Source: an uncultured Flavobacteriales bacterium (lineage in GTDB: Bacteria; Bacteroidota; Bacteroidia; Flavobacteriales; Crocinitomicaceae). Taken from it: 50,565 nucleotides of DNA. The notes beneath the pieces are model-generated. The model was not told the DNA's origin. It made no database searches and saw only the letters and a list, made by a program, of their open reading frames with translations. Shown here piece by piece: positions 18,606 through 26,078 of this stretch; positions within the stretch are counted from its first letter, which is position 1; each line of letters begins with the position of its first letter. Location: positions 1 to 50,565 of the forward strand of contig CAMLDR010000009.1 in NCBI GenBank assembly GCA_946478775.1. Direction: 5' to 3'. The translations under genes were made by a program, and so were the position numbers.

Positions 18606-19784
18606 ATGCATCTGGAACAGCTCTTTTTCGCCTGTTTGTTTGTTGTGCTAAGTCTCTCAGCTTATGCACAAAACAAAATTCCTGTTAACCGGTCCATTCT
18701 GACTCTTCCTTATACCATTCAAAGAGCAGAAAGTTACCTGGACAGCAACAAAGTCAGCGAAGCTACCTGGATTTTAATCAATGCGCTGGAAGAAAATCCT
18801 GCTCAGGCTGAAGCGTTGACCAAAGGCATCAAAGGAAATAAAACAGACAAGGAGTTTATTCAATGGGTGGAGGATGTCTTTTGGGCCTATATTCCATACG
18901 TCGATTTGATTAAGAATAACGAAAAGAAAAGGGTTTTTGAAGATTATTTCTTTTTGGAAAATCAATTGATTGCTTTTGCAACCCAGCACGGTATGGAAGC
19001 CTTGCAATTGGATGAACAGGCACAAAAGCAAATGGCACAGGGCAAAAAGCAAGAAGCAGTTCAAAGCTATACGTTTGCTATTCAATTAATTCCCACAGCC
19101 CGCAGTTATTACCGTAGGGCACAATTACACGAGGCATTGAATGAAAACACGTTAGCGCTCCGGGATTATGACTCATCTATTTTACTCCAACCGTATCCTG
19201 CCCATTATTTCAGCAGGGGAGAGCTCAATATGGGCTTAAGATCCTTGGATGATGCAATCAGGGATTTCAGCGCAGTTATTGACTCCCAATTTGAATACTT
19301 GCTTCATGATGCTTATTTCAACAGGGCAAAGTGTTATGCGCTCAAAGGAGATCTCAATTCGGATAAAAAAAGTTTAGAATTGTCGATTTCTGATTTTACC
19401 AAAGCAATTGAATTGCACCCAACAGCGGATGCTTATAAACGTCGTGGGTTGTCATATTATGCAATTAAAAATATGGATGTTGGTAAAAAAGATTTTGCCA
19501 GTGCTATTGAATTGGATCCAAATGCCGCTGAACCATACATATTATTAGCTGCCGCTGAAAAGGATTTTAAAACGCGGATTGAATTACTAGATAAAGGTAT
19601 TAAACTCATTAATGATCATGAAGACACTCCTAATTTGAGACGAAATGCTATAGGATTGCGTGGAATTACGTATTACAATAATAGAAAAAAGAAACAAGCC
19701 TGTGAAGACTTTCAACAAGCCATGGAGTTGGGAGATAAAGAATCGGAAGAATATTACAACAAGTATTGCCGTAAGCGTAAGTGA
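18606..19784 (+). CDS. Secreted TPR protein, tandem copy 3
   Basis: A 392-residue third copy starting at the ATG at 18606, seven bases after copy 2, with signal peptide MHLEQLFFACLFVVLSLSAY. The sequence is a patchwork. Around 18830-18940 it follows copy 1 almost base for base, from about 18945 to 19050 it is identical or nearly so to copy 2, and from about 19130 to 19265 it again follows copy 1. That pattern points to gene conversion within the array. The C-terminal third is the most divergent and is shortened after DPNAAEPYILLAAAEKDFKT. It ends the plus-strand run and faces the convergent tape-measure gene 48 bp away. Confidence 0.8.
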   Translation: MHLEQLFFACLFVVLSLSAYAQNKIPVNRSILTLPYTIQRAESYLDSNKVSEATWILINALEENPAQAEALTKGIKGNKTDKEFIQWVEDVFWAYIPYVDLIKNNEKKRVFEDYFFLENQLIAFATQHGMEALQLDEQAQKQMAQGKKQEAVQSYTFAIQLIPTARSYYRRAQLHEALNENTLALRDYDSSILLQPYPAHYFSRGELNMGLRSLDDAIRDFSAVIDSQFEYLLHDAYFNRAKCYALKGDLNSDKKSLELSISDFTKAIELHPTADAYKRRGLSYYAIKNMDVGKKDFASAIELDPNAAEPYILLAAAEKDFKTRIELLDKGIKLINDHEDTPNLRRNAIGLRGITYYNNRKKKQACEDFQQAMELGDKESEEYYNKYCRKRK

Positions 19785-19832
19785 AAAAAAGGATGTGTAT
19801 TAAAAGGTTCTTTCTTAGACAAGTCCATACGA

Positions 19833-21269
19833 TCACCATTCCGTATAAAACATCATGCTGCTAAACGGCAGTCGTGCAATAGAAATAGTCCACGGGATTT
19901 TGTCCAATAAAATGTCGATCGTTTGCCTTTCAATATGTAAACTCCATGCTCCGTCATCTCTTTGAATGAGGAATCCCGAACGTTGTAAAAAAGCAGATTG
20001 AAGTGTTTGAGGAGAACTGCTTTTAAGTGCTTTCCAGTTTTCAATGACAGATGTCAGAAGATCCTCTACTTCATCTAAATGAGCTTGTTTGAATTCAGAA
20101 AACGGCATCAATACTTCATCGATTTCTATTCCGCAAATCAACTTTTCAAAAAATAGCTCGTGCTCCTCAGGGATATCAAGATTGCCTGAAGCTATGTAGT
20201 GGAGCAGGTATACGGCAGCATGTTGTTCAGCTGCCGAATTAAATCCTTTACTCGTAGCAATCCCGATATTTTGGAAAAAATGAGGTAAAAAAGACAAGAG
20301 TAATACCAAACCGGCATGACTGATCTCTATGCTGTTTTGGGTTTCATCAGGGATATGGTCTGTTTGAGCAGATTTCACTCTTTCTGCCCGTTTCTTTTTT
20401 TGATCGGATAGCTCCTTTGAATCAATCGGTTTACGTTTGAGTCCTTTCGCTTTTTCAGCAGCTAATTGGACTGATTTTAATCGCGACAAAAGGTCTTTTG
20501 GTACAGGTAAAACTTCCGGGTTGACTATTTTTGGTGGGATGTCATAATCCAGGAGCAGTTCTATCAACGTTTCAGTAATCTCCTGAATGTGACTGCTGTT
20601 TTTTTGATTCGGGAGTTCGAATACTAAATCAAAAAAAAGTGCTTTAAAAGGTGAAGATGTTTTACAGGTTTCTACTATTTCCTTATTGCTTTTGATGAAT
20701 GACGGCATCAACATTTGAACACATCCGATCAGTTCTTCTCCGGGTAAATAATGAATCAGTCTTTTTCTGAAAACAGGATTTACTAATTGATCCTTCAGGC
20801 CGATAATTTGTTTTCCGTTGGATTTTTGAATGAATTGCTTAAAAAAAGTCACCACATTCACTTTTTGATCGAAGTTGACCCACCAGGGTAGGTGACCATT
20901 GCGAAGAACGTAGAAAACAAGCTCGGTCTCTGAGGTATCTGTTTTCAATTTGAAGGGACTATATCCGTCTTGAGCTTCAATGGTTTTAGAAATCTTATGG
21001 ATCTCTTCTTCTACTTTTTCTGAAATGGTTTTAAACAGTTTTTTTTTATCGGTTTTAAGATCAAAAGAACCGATGTCGATTTCCAGTTTATCAATTACAA
21101 AGCTGGCATTTTCATGGGAGAATCGACTCAAGGGCTGATCGAGAGCTTCTGCAATATGGGTTGAAAACAATTGTTCCATTTCCATTTGCAGTTTTCTCAC
21201 TTGATTTTCATCTCCTGTCATGGAGATTTCAAAAATGAGTTTTGATATTTTATGCGAGACCTGTTTCAT
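19833..21269 (-). CDS. Contractile injection system tape-measure-type protein
   Basis: A 478-residue protein from the ATG at 21269; a TTG 18 bases upstream in frame is the alternative. The N-terminus (HKISKLIFEISMTGDENQVR, then LQMEMEQLFSTHIAEALDQP) followed by VIDKLEIDIGSFD matches the opening of the CIS_TMP-type family, annotated as 'contractile injection system tape measure protein' in Bacteroidota eCIS loci. The body is helical, with a Lys-rich central stretch (~270-310) and a conserved LVLLLSFLPHFFQNIG segment near 330. Tape-measure proteins set sheath and tube length. It is encoded opposite to the rest of the cluster, just downstream of an unknown gene with which it is nearly contiguous. 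Family call by N-terminal and central motifs; the molecular ruler role is inherited from the family. Confidence 0.75.
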   Translation of the reverse strand: MKQVSHKISKLIFEISMTGDENQVRKLQMEMEQLFSTHIAEALDQPLSRFSHENASFVIDKLEIDIGSFDLKTDKKKLFKTISEKVEEEIHKISKTIEAQDGYSPFKLKTDTSETELVFYVLRNGHLPWWVNFDQKVNVVTFFKQFIQKSNGKQIIGLKDQLVNPVFRKRLIHYLPGEELIGCVQMLMPSFIKSNKEIVETCKTSSPFKALFFDLVFELPNQKNSSHIQEITETLIELLLDYDIPPKIVNPEVLPVPKDLLSRLKSVQLAAEKAKGLKRKPIDSKELSDQKKKRAERVKSAQTDHIPDETQNSIEISHAGLVLLLSFLPHFFQNIGIATSKGFNSAAEQHAAVYLLHYIASGNLDIPEEHELFFEKLICGIEIDEVLMPFSEFKQAHLDEVEDLLTSVIENWKALKSSSPQTLQSAFLQRSGFLIQRDDGAWSLHIERQTIDILLDKIPWTISIARLPFSSMMFYTEW

Positions 21270-21287
21270 TAATAATGTTTTATGCAA

Positions 21288-22811
21288 TTAAAATGAACGC
21301 TTTGCAATCCTTCTTTTATTCCCTGATAACAGCGGGTTCTTAAAAGGAGCAACAACCCTTTTTTCAAGCCATTTAATTAAAACAAGTGCCTGTATTTGAT
21401 GAATGTCCATGACATTGAAATTGGATTTCAGATGATTTAAAAGCTCATTTTCCATACTCCCGTTCGCCATTTTATCTGAAAGCCGATTTGACAAAAACCG
21501 ATAAATTGTTTGCAGCAGATCCATCTCTTGAATACTTAATTCTTTTTCATTAAACTGGGTAACATTTCTTCTTAAATTTCTGCGGAATGAATCTAAATTA
21601 ACCAAAAAGTTAGCACCCGGTAACTCCTGGTGAGCAATAAACTTGTACATCGGCAAATAAAATCGCATCGCCTCACTACTTCTCCTATTTGATTGAATTT
21701 TATTCAAAATTGAATTTACATTAGTATAGTTCCCGGAAATACTGTTGACAATAAGACTGTATTTATCCAGGCGTTGAATTAAATGCTCAGCATTTCTGAA
21801 TAAACCTCTTTTCGTTGCACTGTTGATAATGGTGAGTGCCATTTTGAAATCTTCGCGAATAATAAGTAATCGAATCAATACGTCTAGTTCAAATGGTTTG
21901 GTCTGAACCCGCTCAGACAATGACTCCTTAGAACTTTTGAAAAGTCTGTAAAAGTCTTGCCCCAATAACTGCTTTATTTGTTGGCTTCCATTTAATTTCA
22001 ATGAAGAACAAAGAAATTTCAATAAAACAAATTCATCATTCAAAGCACCTTTGGTTAAAACCTCGTGCTTCCTAACTAAATATTCCAACTGATCGATGTG
22101 GTAAGAGCAGCTTGATGATTCGTTTTTAATAAAGTTTAGAATGATAGAACCGGCATGGTAATGAAACCCAATAATAGGTTCGTTGCACCGGATGTAATAT
22201 TCATGAATGATAGTTTGAGTTTTATGAAGTAACTCCGAATGATCACTTTCAATTAAATAATAGCGTTTACAGCTCATGTGAAAGAGCTTAGCTTCAGTGA
22301 CAAACTTGGATAGTTCATGGATTGACTTCATTTTCTCCAGAGAAACCAATGGGCATTCAGATAAATAAAAACTTTCGCACTTTGCACGCTCCAAAAGAAC
22401 CTGATTTAAAAATAACTGATTGTCCTGTGCTTGTTTGTCCATATTTTCAAACTCAGATTGTATGTGGTTCTCGCCATAATCATTGGATAAAAGCACGTTC
22501 AATCGTTGAACGGATAGAATACCACGTTCCATTTGCTTGATTGAATGGATATGAATATTGTGTTTCTCCAGGACACTTAGGATAACTTTTTCAAGCCTTT
22601 GGACTAATTTGCGGTAATTCTGTTTTGAGTTTTCATTATTACCGTAAAGATTCGTAATAATAGTATGTTCACGTACCGGGTTATCATCATTTAAAAAACA
22701 AAATAACTGATACTGTTTTTTTGATCTTCCACTACTTCGTTTAAGAATAGCGGCTAAAGTTTCTGACTCTTTAGGTTTCAATTTTCGGATGAGCAATTGC
22801 AGCTGATTCAT
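21288..22811 (-). CDS. Helical protein of unknown function upstream of the tape-measure gene
   Basis: A 507-residue protein using the ATG at 22811 (MNQLQLLIRKLKPKESETL); an ATG at 22844 and a GTG at 22862 are in-frame alternatives. No signal peptide or membrane segment is visible, and it appears entirely alpha-helical. The first ~90 residues follow a layout I have seen in Bacteroidota proteins of unknown function: 'L...L.pkE...l...L.......L...L', then 'LY......NYRKLVQRLEKVILSVL'. It may be a winged-helix or TPR-like scaffold. It ends 18 bases before the tape-measure start and is probably co-transcribed with it, so a link to injection-particle assembly or regulation is reasonable but unproven. 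Confidence 0.6.
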   Translation of the reverse strand: MNQLQLLIRKLKPKESETLAAILKRSSGRSKKQYQLFCFLNDDNPVREHTIITNLYGNNENSKQNYRKLVQRLEKVILSVLEKHNIHIHSIKQMERGILSVQRLNVLLSNDYGENHIQSEFENMDKQAQDNQLFLNQVLLERAKCESFYLSECPLVSLEKMKSIHELSKFVTEAKLFHMSCKRYYLIESDHSELLHKTQTIIHEYYIRCNEPIIGFHYHAGSIILNFIKNESSSCSYHIDQLEYLVRKHEVLTKGALNDEFVLLKFLCSSLKLNGSQQIKQLLGQDFYRLFKSSKESLSERVQTKPFELDVLIRLLIIREDFKMALTIINSATKRGLFRNAEHLIQRLDKYSLIVNSISGNYTNVNSILNKIQSNRRSSEAMRFYLPMYKFIAHQELPGANFLVNLDSFRRNLRRNVTQFNEKELSIQEMDLLQTIYRFLSNRLSDKMANGSMENELLNHLKSNFNVMDIHQIQALVLIKWLEKRVVAPFKNPLLSGNKRRIAKRSF

Positions 22812-22862
22812 GATTGTGGTTGTTAATAGTGTAATAGTATTCATTGGTCGTAAGCCTACCAC

Positions 22863-23422
22863 TCAACCCAAACGCCAAATTATTATTGACTGGTCCGGTC
22901 AATCCTGAATCATTCAGTTTTCAATAACCTGCTATCGTTCTTGATTTTTAGGTTCAATGATGCGGTAAGATTATAACATCAGCATAAAAAATATGCCAAT
23001 GGTTGATCTAATAATAGTAGTTGTTAATTTTAAGTCCTGCTTTAGGCGAACTATGACTTCAACTTATAACTAATCAATTTCAAAGTAGAAATGTCAAACA
23101 AAAACAGTTTAAATCAATCACTACTAAACTAACGATTTATTTGATACCATATTGCATCGTTTTTGAAAAAATGAGTATTTCTGCAAACTTTCCTAAAAAA
23201 TTCAGCTTTTTCAGCATAAAAAAAGCATGGTAAAAGTCTGATTTGAACTTCGCGGGTAGTAATTTGCAGCAATAAACTTTAGCATAGTGAAAAGTAGAAT
23301 TCCTGTAATTGGAATGAAGGTCCATTGTTCACTTAGCTGCTGCTTTTTCATCTAAAAAGATAGTAAACCGCATTTAATTCAGGAATAATGCTTATCGCTA
23401 CTTTATGGTATGATTTCTGTCA
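22863..23422. other. AT-rich 0.56 kb intergenic region
   Basis: No supportable gene lies here. Short frames (a 62-codon minus-strand frame at 23137-23325 and a 26-codon plus-strand frame near 22994) lack family resemblance or good context. The region holds the TTGAC palindrome at 22886-22902 and an A/T-rich stem (GCTTTTT...AAAAAGC, 23205-23226). It probably contains the promoter of the minus-strand eCIS operon and the transcript end of the TSUP permease operon. Confidence 0.5.
22886..22902. promoter_or_regulatory. Inverted repeat TTGACtgg-t-ccGGTCAA, candidate operator
   Basis: A 17-base near-perfect palindrome, TTGACTGGTCCGGTCAA (7 of 8 arm positions pair around a central T). It lies 75 bases upstream of the chosen ATG of the unknown/tape-measure operon, in an otherwise AT-rich spacer. 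The size and symmetry fit a dimeric repressor or activator site. No matching -7 element could be convincingly placed near it. Confidence 0.35.
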
Positions 23423-24148
23423 CTATTTGAAACCGTTAACCAAGGTCACTATTCCGGTAACAAGCACCAGAATAAGCACGATGTATTTGAATTGAAGTTC
23501 AGAAAAACGGGAAAGCAATTTTTTACCGATGAATGTTCCGAGAATACCCACTATTAATAGAATGGGTATGAGATAATAATCGTGCTTGTGCATATAGCCA
23601 TTGGAGAAATAAACCACACTTCTGCTCAGGTCAATACCTAAATCAATAATAGCTGAGGTAGCTATAAAACGTTCTTTGTCGAGATTAAAAGCGGAGAGGG
23701 TTAACCCGCGAATGGCTCCACCGGTTCCCAAAAGTCCGGCCGTTATGCCTGATAATGCCCCGCCTGTAATGGAATTGGTAGTGGTAGGCTTCAATTGGAA
23801 GTTTTTATAGATCATCAGCAACAAACTCAAACCAATGAGGAAAACAGACAGGATTATTTGAAGGAGTGAAGCATTTACAAACCGGCTAAGAAAAGCTCCT
23901 GCAATGACGAAAAGAACTGCCGGAATACCGATGGTTAGTACCAGCTTTTTGTCAAAACCCTTTCTGAAAAGCGCAATTTTCGAAATATTACTGGATAAAT
24001 GGAAAAGTGCCGTAATCCCCAGTACGGAATGGAAATCAAAAAAGTAACCTGCTACCGGAACGAAGAACATGGATGATCCGAAACCACCTACTGTACCCAG
24101 TATTTCAGCAATAAGTGCAAGAAGGATGAACACGGGTAAGAACTGCAT
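23423..24148 (-). CDS. TauE/SafE-family (TSUP) membrane permease
   Basis: A 241-residue protein with about eight hydrophobic segments. The two halves each carry the family's Gly-rich loop: GTVGGFGSSMFFVPVAGYFF near residue 20 and GGALSGITAGLLGTGGAIRG near residue 130. The family moves sulfite, sulfoacetate or other small sulfur or organic anions across the inner membrane; the substrate here is unknown. Third gene of a minus-strand operon after the DoxX-like and conserved hypothetical genes (33-base gap). It is clearly related to the permease at 43448-44221, sharing the 'FGIPAVL..FAGA' and 'DSFIATT(I/V)I' type segments. Confidence 0.85.
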   Translation of the reverse strand: MQFLPVFILLALIAEILGTVGGFGSSMFFVPVAGYFFDFHSVLGITALFHLSSNISKIALFRKGFDKKLVLTIGIPAVLFVIAGAFLSRFVNASLLQIILSVFLIGLSLLLMIYKNFQLKPTTTNSITGGALSGITAGLLGTGGAIRGLTLSAFNLDKERFIATSAIIDLGIDLSRSVVYFSNGYMHKHDYYLIPILLIVGILGTFIGKKLLSRFSELQFKYIVLILVLVTGIVTLVNGFK

Positions 24149-24181
24149 GATTTCGTTTTAAGCTGATGGTATGAAGGCATA

Positions 24182-24610
24182 TTAATCCTGATCCTGGTAA
24201 TACTCCGGCTTATCAGGTTCAATTCCTTTGCTCAGGGATGCTCCTTCTTCATTCTGTTCTGCCAGTGTCCAGCTATCGGTCAAGATTGTCTCCAGCCAAA
24301 CTTCTCCCGATTTGCGAAATACCTGTACACCAAGTCCAAAGTCCTTCCAAAGAAGCTGTTCCAGTTCGCTTACTTTCATATCCGGTGTAATGGTTATGTC
24401 TCCTGAATGATGAATGGTGCGGCAGTCTCTGAGCATGACTTCCTTGTGGATTAAAAAACGGAGAGAAGAAGCCTGTCCGGATTCGTGTCTTTTCGAAAAG
24501 AATTCGAGTTTGAGAAAGGGAAAGCTTTTATTAAAAGAATCCCTGATGGCAGCAATAGTTTGCTGATCGTTGATATGGATTTTCATTAGATTCAAAATTG
24601 GTTTATTCAT
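24182..24610 (-). CDS. Conserved Bacteroidota protein of unknown function
   Basis: A 142-residue soluble protein; an internal ATG at 24586 (MKIHINDQQTIAAIRDSF) may be the true start. Residues ~9-60 read as a beta-alpha unit with FPFLKLEFFSK, and the centre has GDITITPDMKVSELEQLLWK followed by a FGLGVQVFRKSG strand. I recognise it as a small conserved protein type that accompanies stress or low-oxygen genes in this phylum but cannot name a function. It lies between DoxX and TSUP permease genes, in the operon preceded by a TGAT-N4-ATCA box. Confidence 0.6.
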   Translation of the reverse strand: MNKPILNLMKIHINDQQTIAAIRDSFNKSFPFLKLEFFSKRHESGQASSLRFLIHKEVMLRDCRTIHHSGDITITPDMKVSELEQLLWKDFGLGVQVFRKSGEVWLETILTDSWTLAEQNEEGASLSKGIEPDKPEYYQDQD

Positions 24611-24631
24611 AAGGTGTTTTTCCTATTCGAT

Positions 24632-25057
24632 TTAGGATCTGAAAAATAGGTAGTCCAATGAAAAGCGGTGCCATTCCAAAGGAGTAATTAAAAGCAGGAG
24701 CAGCAGGATCAATCGTGGGAATACATTACGGGTATCCCAAAGCGGCTCATTCATGCCAAAACCAATTCCGGTGATTACCAGGTTCAGCCCAAGGAGATAA
24801 AGTGCACTAAATTCGAACAATCCGAAGATTAAAAGTACGCCACAGACCAATCCGCTGAAGGAAGTGAACAGGGCGGCCAGTGAAGTGAATGCGCGGGGCA
24901 ATCCTTTTTGAACGAATCGCTCGTGGTAAGTATCGATTGCGGTTTTCATTCCTATTTTAACAACAGCATCGTACCCTTGAAAGAGAAAAAGAAAACCTAG
25001 AAATACACGTGCTATAGTGATTCCTGCAACAAAATGATAGTGTTCGATTAGTTCCAT
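24632..25057 (-). CDS. DoxX-family membrane protein
   Basis: A 141-residue protein with four hydrophobic segments. The first holds the family pattern ARVFLGFLFLFQGYDAVVKIG; the others are near residues 60-80, 85-100 and 117-135. DoxX-like proteins are small inner-membrane proteins associated with quinone-linked oxidoreductases or thiol/redox stress. First gene of the DoxX-hypothetical-TSUP operon. Its promoter region contains a perfect CAAAnnTA (minus-strand TAnnTTTG) at 25074-25081 and an Fnr-like box 55 bp away. The functional partner is unknown. Confidence 0.75.
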   Translation of the reverse strand: MELIEHYHFVAGITIARVFLGFLFLFQGYDAVVKIGMKTAIDTYHERFVQKGLPRAFTSLAALFTSFSGLVCGVLLIFGLFEFSALYLLGLNLVITGIGFGMNEPLWDTRNVFPRLILLLLLLITPLEWHRFSLDYLFFRS

Positions 25058-25073
25058 AAAGCGATGTTTCAGG

Positions 25074-25138
25074 CAAAATTAGGAAGTGTTTCGCCGCATT
25101 AAAATGAGGTATGTCATTATTCAGGATGATCTGTATCA
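25074..25138 (-). promoter_or_regulatory. Promoter of the DoxX operon with Fnr-like box TGATCTGTATCA
   Basis: On the minus strand the -7 element is TAATTTTG (25081 to 25074), a perfect match to the Bacteroidota TAnnTTTG. A perfect TGAT-N4-ATCA box lies at 25127-25138. Centre-to-centre distance is 55 bp, the same as in the CBS, histidine-kinase and (with a weaker -7) cco promoters. Confidence 0.65.
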
Positions 25139-25161
25139 ATGAGTATTCTCATTACCCGAAG

Positions 25162-25204
25162 TGATCAGGATCATTTATTACAGGCTTTTCAAATAAGATC
25201 TTTG
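25162..25204 (+). promoter_or_regulatory. Promoter of the BON gene with Fnr-like box TGATCAGGATCA
   Basis: A perfect TGAT-N4-ATCA box at 25162-25173 sits 33 bp (centre to centre) upstream of GATCTTTG at 25197-25204, one mismatch from TAnnTTTG. That places the box near -41, where Crp/Fnr proteins activate by replacing the upstream promoter element. The start codon is 28 bases after the -7 element. Confidence 0.65.
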
Positions 25205-25231
25205 TGAGGTAAACGTTTAATTCACAGAATT

Positions 25232-25918
25232 ATGATAACAGATGCTGAAATACAGAAACACGTAATGGAAGAGTTAAATTGGGAACCTGCTATTCACTCA
25301 TCCGAGATTGGTGTTGCAGTGAAAAATGGGGTGGTTACTCTTTCCGGGATGGTGGATACTTACCAGGAGAAAAAGACAGCCGAAAAAGCCGCTCTTAAAG
25401 TTTTGGGTGTCAAGGGAATTGCAGAGGATATAGAAATCAGGCTAAGTTATCACAGTGAAAAAACAGACGCTGAATTGGCCCAAAAAGCAATAAATGCATT
25501 GAAATGGAGTGCACTTGTACCAGACGACAAAGTTATTATTAAGGTCGAAAATGGCTGGGTTACAGCAGAAGGAATGGTGGAATGGGCTTACCAACAAAAC
25601 GCAGTTCCGGATGCTATCGGAGGTATCGAAGGGGTAAAAGGAATCAGTAATCTGGTGAAGGTAACTCCAAACGTAAATCCTGCTGACGTGAAAAAGAAAA
25701 TTACGGCAGCGTTTGAGCGAAGTGCGGCAATCGATGCAAACAATATTCAGATAGAAAACGTTGGGAACAAGGTAATCCTGAAGGGTAACGTAAGTTCTTA
25801 CGCTGAAAGACACGAAGCAGAAAGTGCAGCATGGAAAGCACCGGGAGTTACGATGGTCGAAAATAATCTCCATGTCCAAATCCCAAGCTACTCAGATTCA
25901 GGAAGAGCAGCTATTTAA
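25232..25918 (+). CDS. Triple BON-domain stress protein (OsmY-like)
   Basis: A 228-residue soluble protein made of three BON units: about residues 3-70, 76-145 and 150-220. Each has the alpha-beta-beta-alpha-beta pattern with a central 'V..GVVTL.G.V' type strand pair (NGVVTLSGMVDTYQEK; NGWVTAEGMVEWAYQQ; GNKVILKGNVSSYAER). There is no signal peptide, unlike E. coli OsmY. BON domains bind phospholipids or membranes and are induced by osmotic or stationary-phase stress. It is transcribed alone, with an Fnr-like box upstream and a strong terminator downstream. Confidence 0.85.
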   Translation: MITDAEIQKHVMEELNWEPAIHSSEIGVAVKNGVVTLSGMVDTYQEKKTAEKAALKVLGVKGIAEDIEIRLSYHSEKTDAELAQKAINALKWSALVPDDKVIIKVENGWVTAEGMVEWAYQQNAVPDAIGGIEGVKGISNLVKVTPNVNPADVKKKITAAFERSAAIDANNIQIENVGNKVILKGNVSSYAERHEAESAAWKAPGVTMVENNLHVQIPSYSDSGRAAI

Positions 25919-25939
25919 TTCGGATTGAGAGTTACAAAG

Positions 25940-25973
25940 AAGTGCTTTTTAGTAAGCTAAAAGGCACTTTTTT
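25940..25973 (+). terminator. Rho-independent terminator after the BON gene
   Basis: A 13-bp stem (AAGTGCTTTTTAG pairing with CTAAAAGGCACTT, one G-T pair) with a four-base loop, followed by a run of T ending at 25973. It starts 22 bases after the BON stop codon. Confidence 0.85.
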
Positions 25974-25986
25974 AGATTGCCAAAAC

Positions 25987-26051
25987 TGATAAAAGTCATC
26001 TTCATAAATGACGAAGATCAGCTGTTGCAGAGATAGTAAATAATACTTTCG
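25987..26051 (+). promoter_or_regulatory. Candidate promoter of the histidine kinase operon with Fnr-like box
   Basis: TGATAAAAGTCA at 25987-25998 has one mismatch to TGAT-N4-ATCA. TACTTTCG at 26044-26051 has one mismatch to TAnnTTTG. Centre-to-centre distance is 55 bp, equal to the DoxX and CBS arrangements. If real, the receiver-Crp regulator may control its own operon. Confidence 0.4.
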
Positions 26052-26078
26052 TCTTGAATTAAATAGTGTACATTTACT

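Noticed and set aside
23137..23325. 62-codon minus-strand reading frame in the intergenic region
   Set aside because: Low-complexity aromatic/Lys composition, no recognisable motif and an AT-rich intergenic setting; probably chance.
23411..23422. TGATTTCTGTCA, a one-mismatch Fnr-like box
   Set aside because: It lies against the stop codon of the TSUP gene, with no start codon or -7 element at 33 or 55 bp. One-mismatch sites are expected roughly every few kb.
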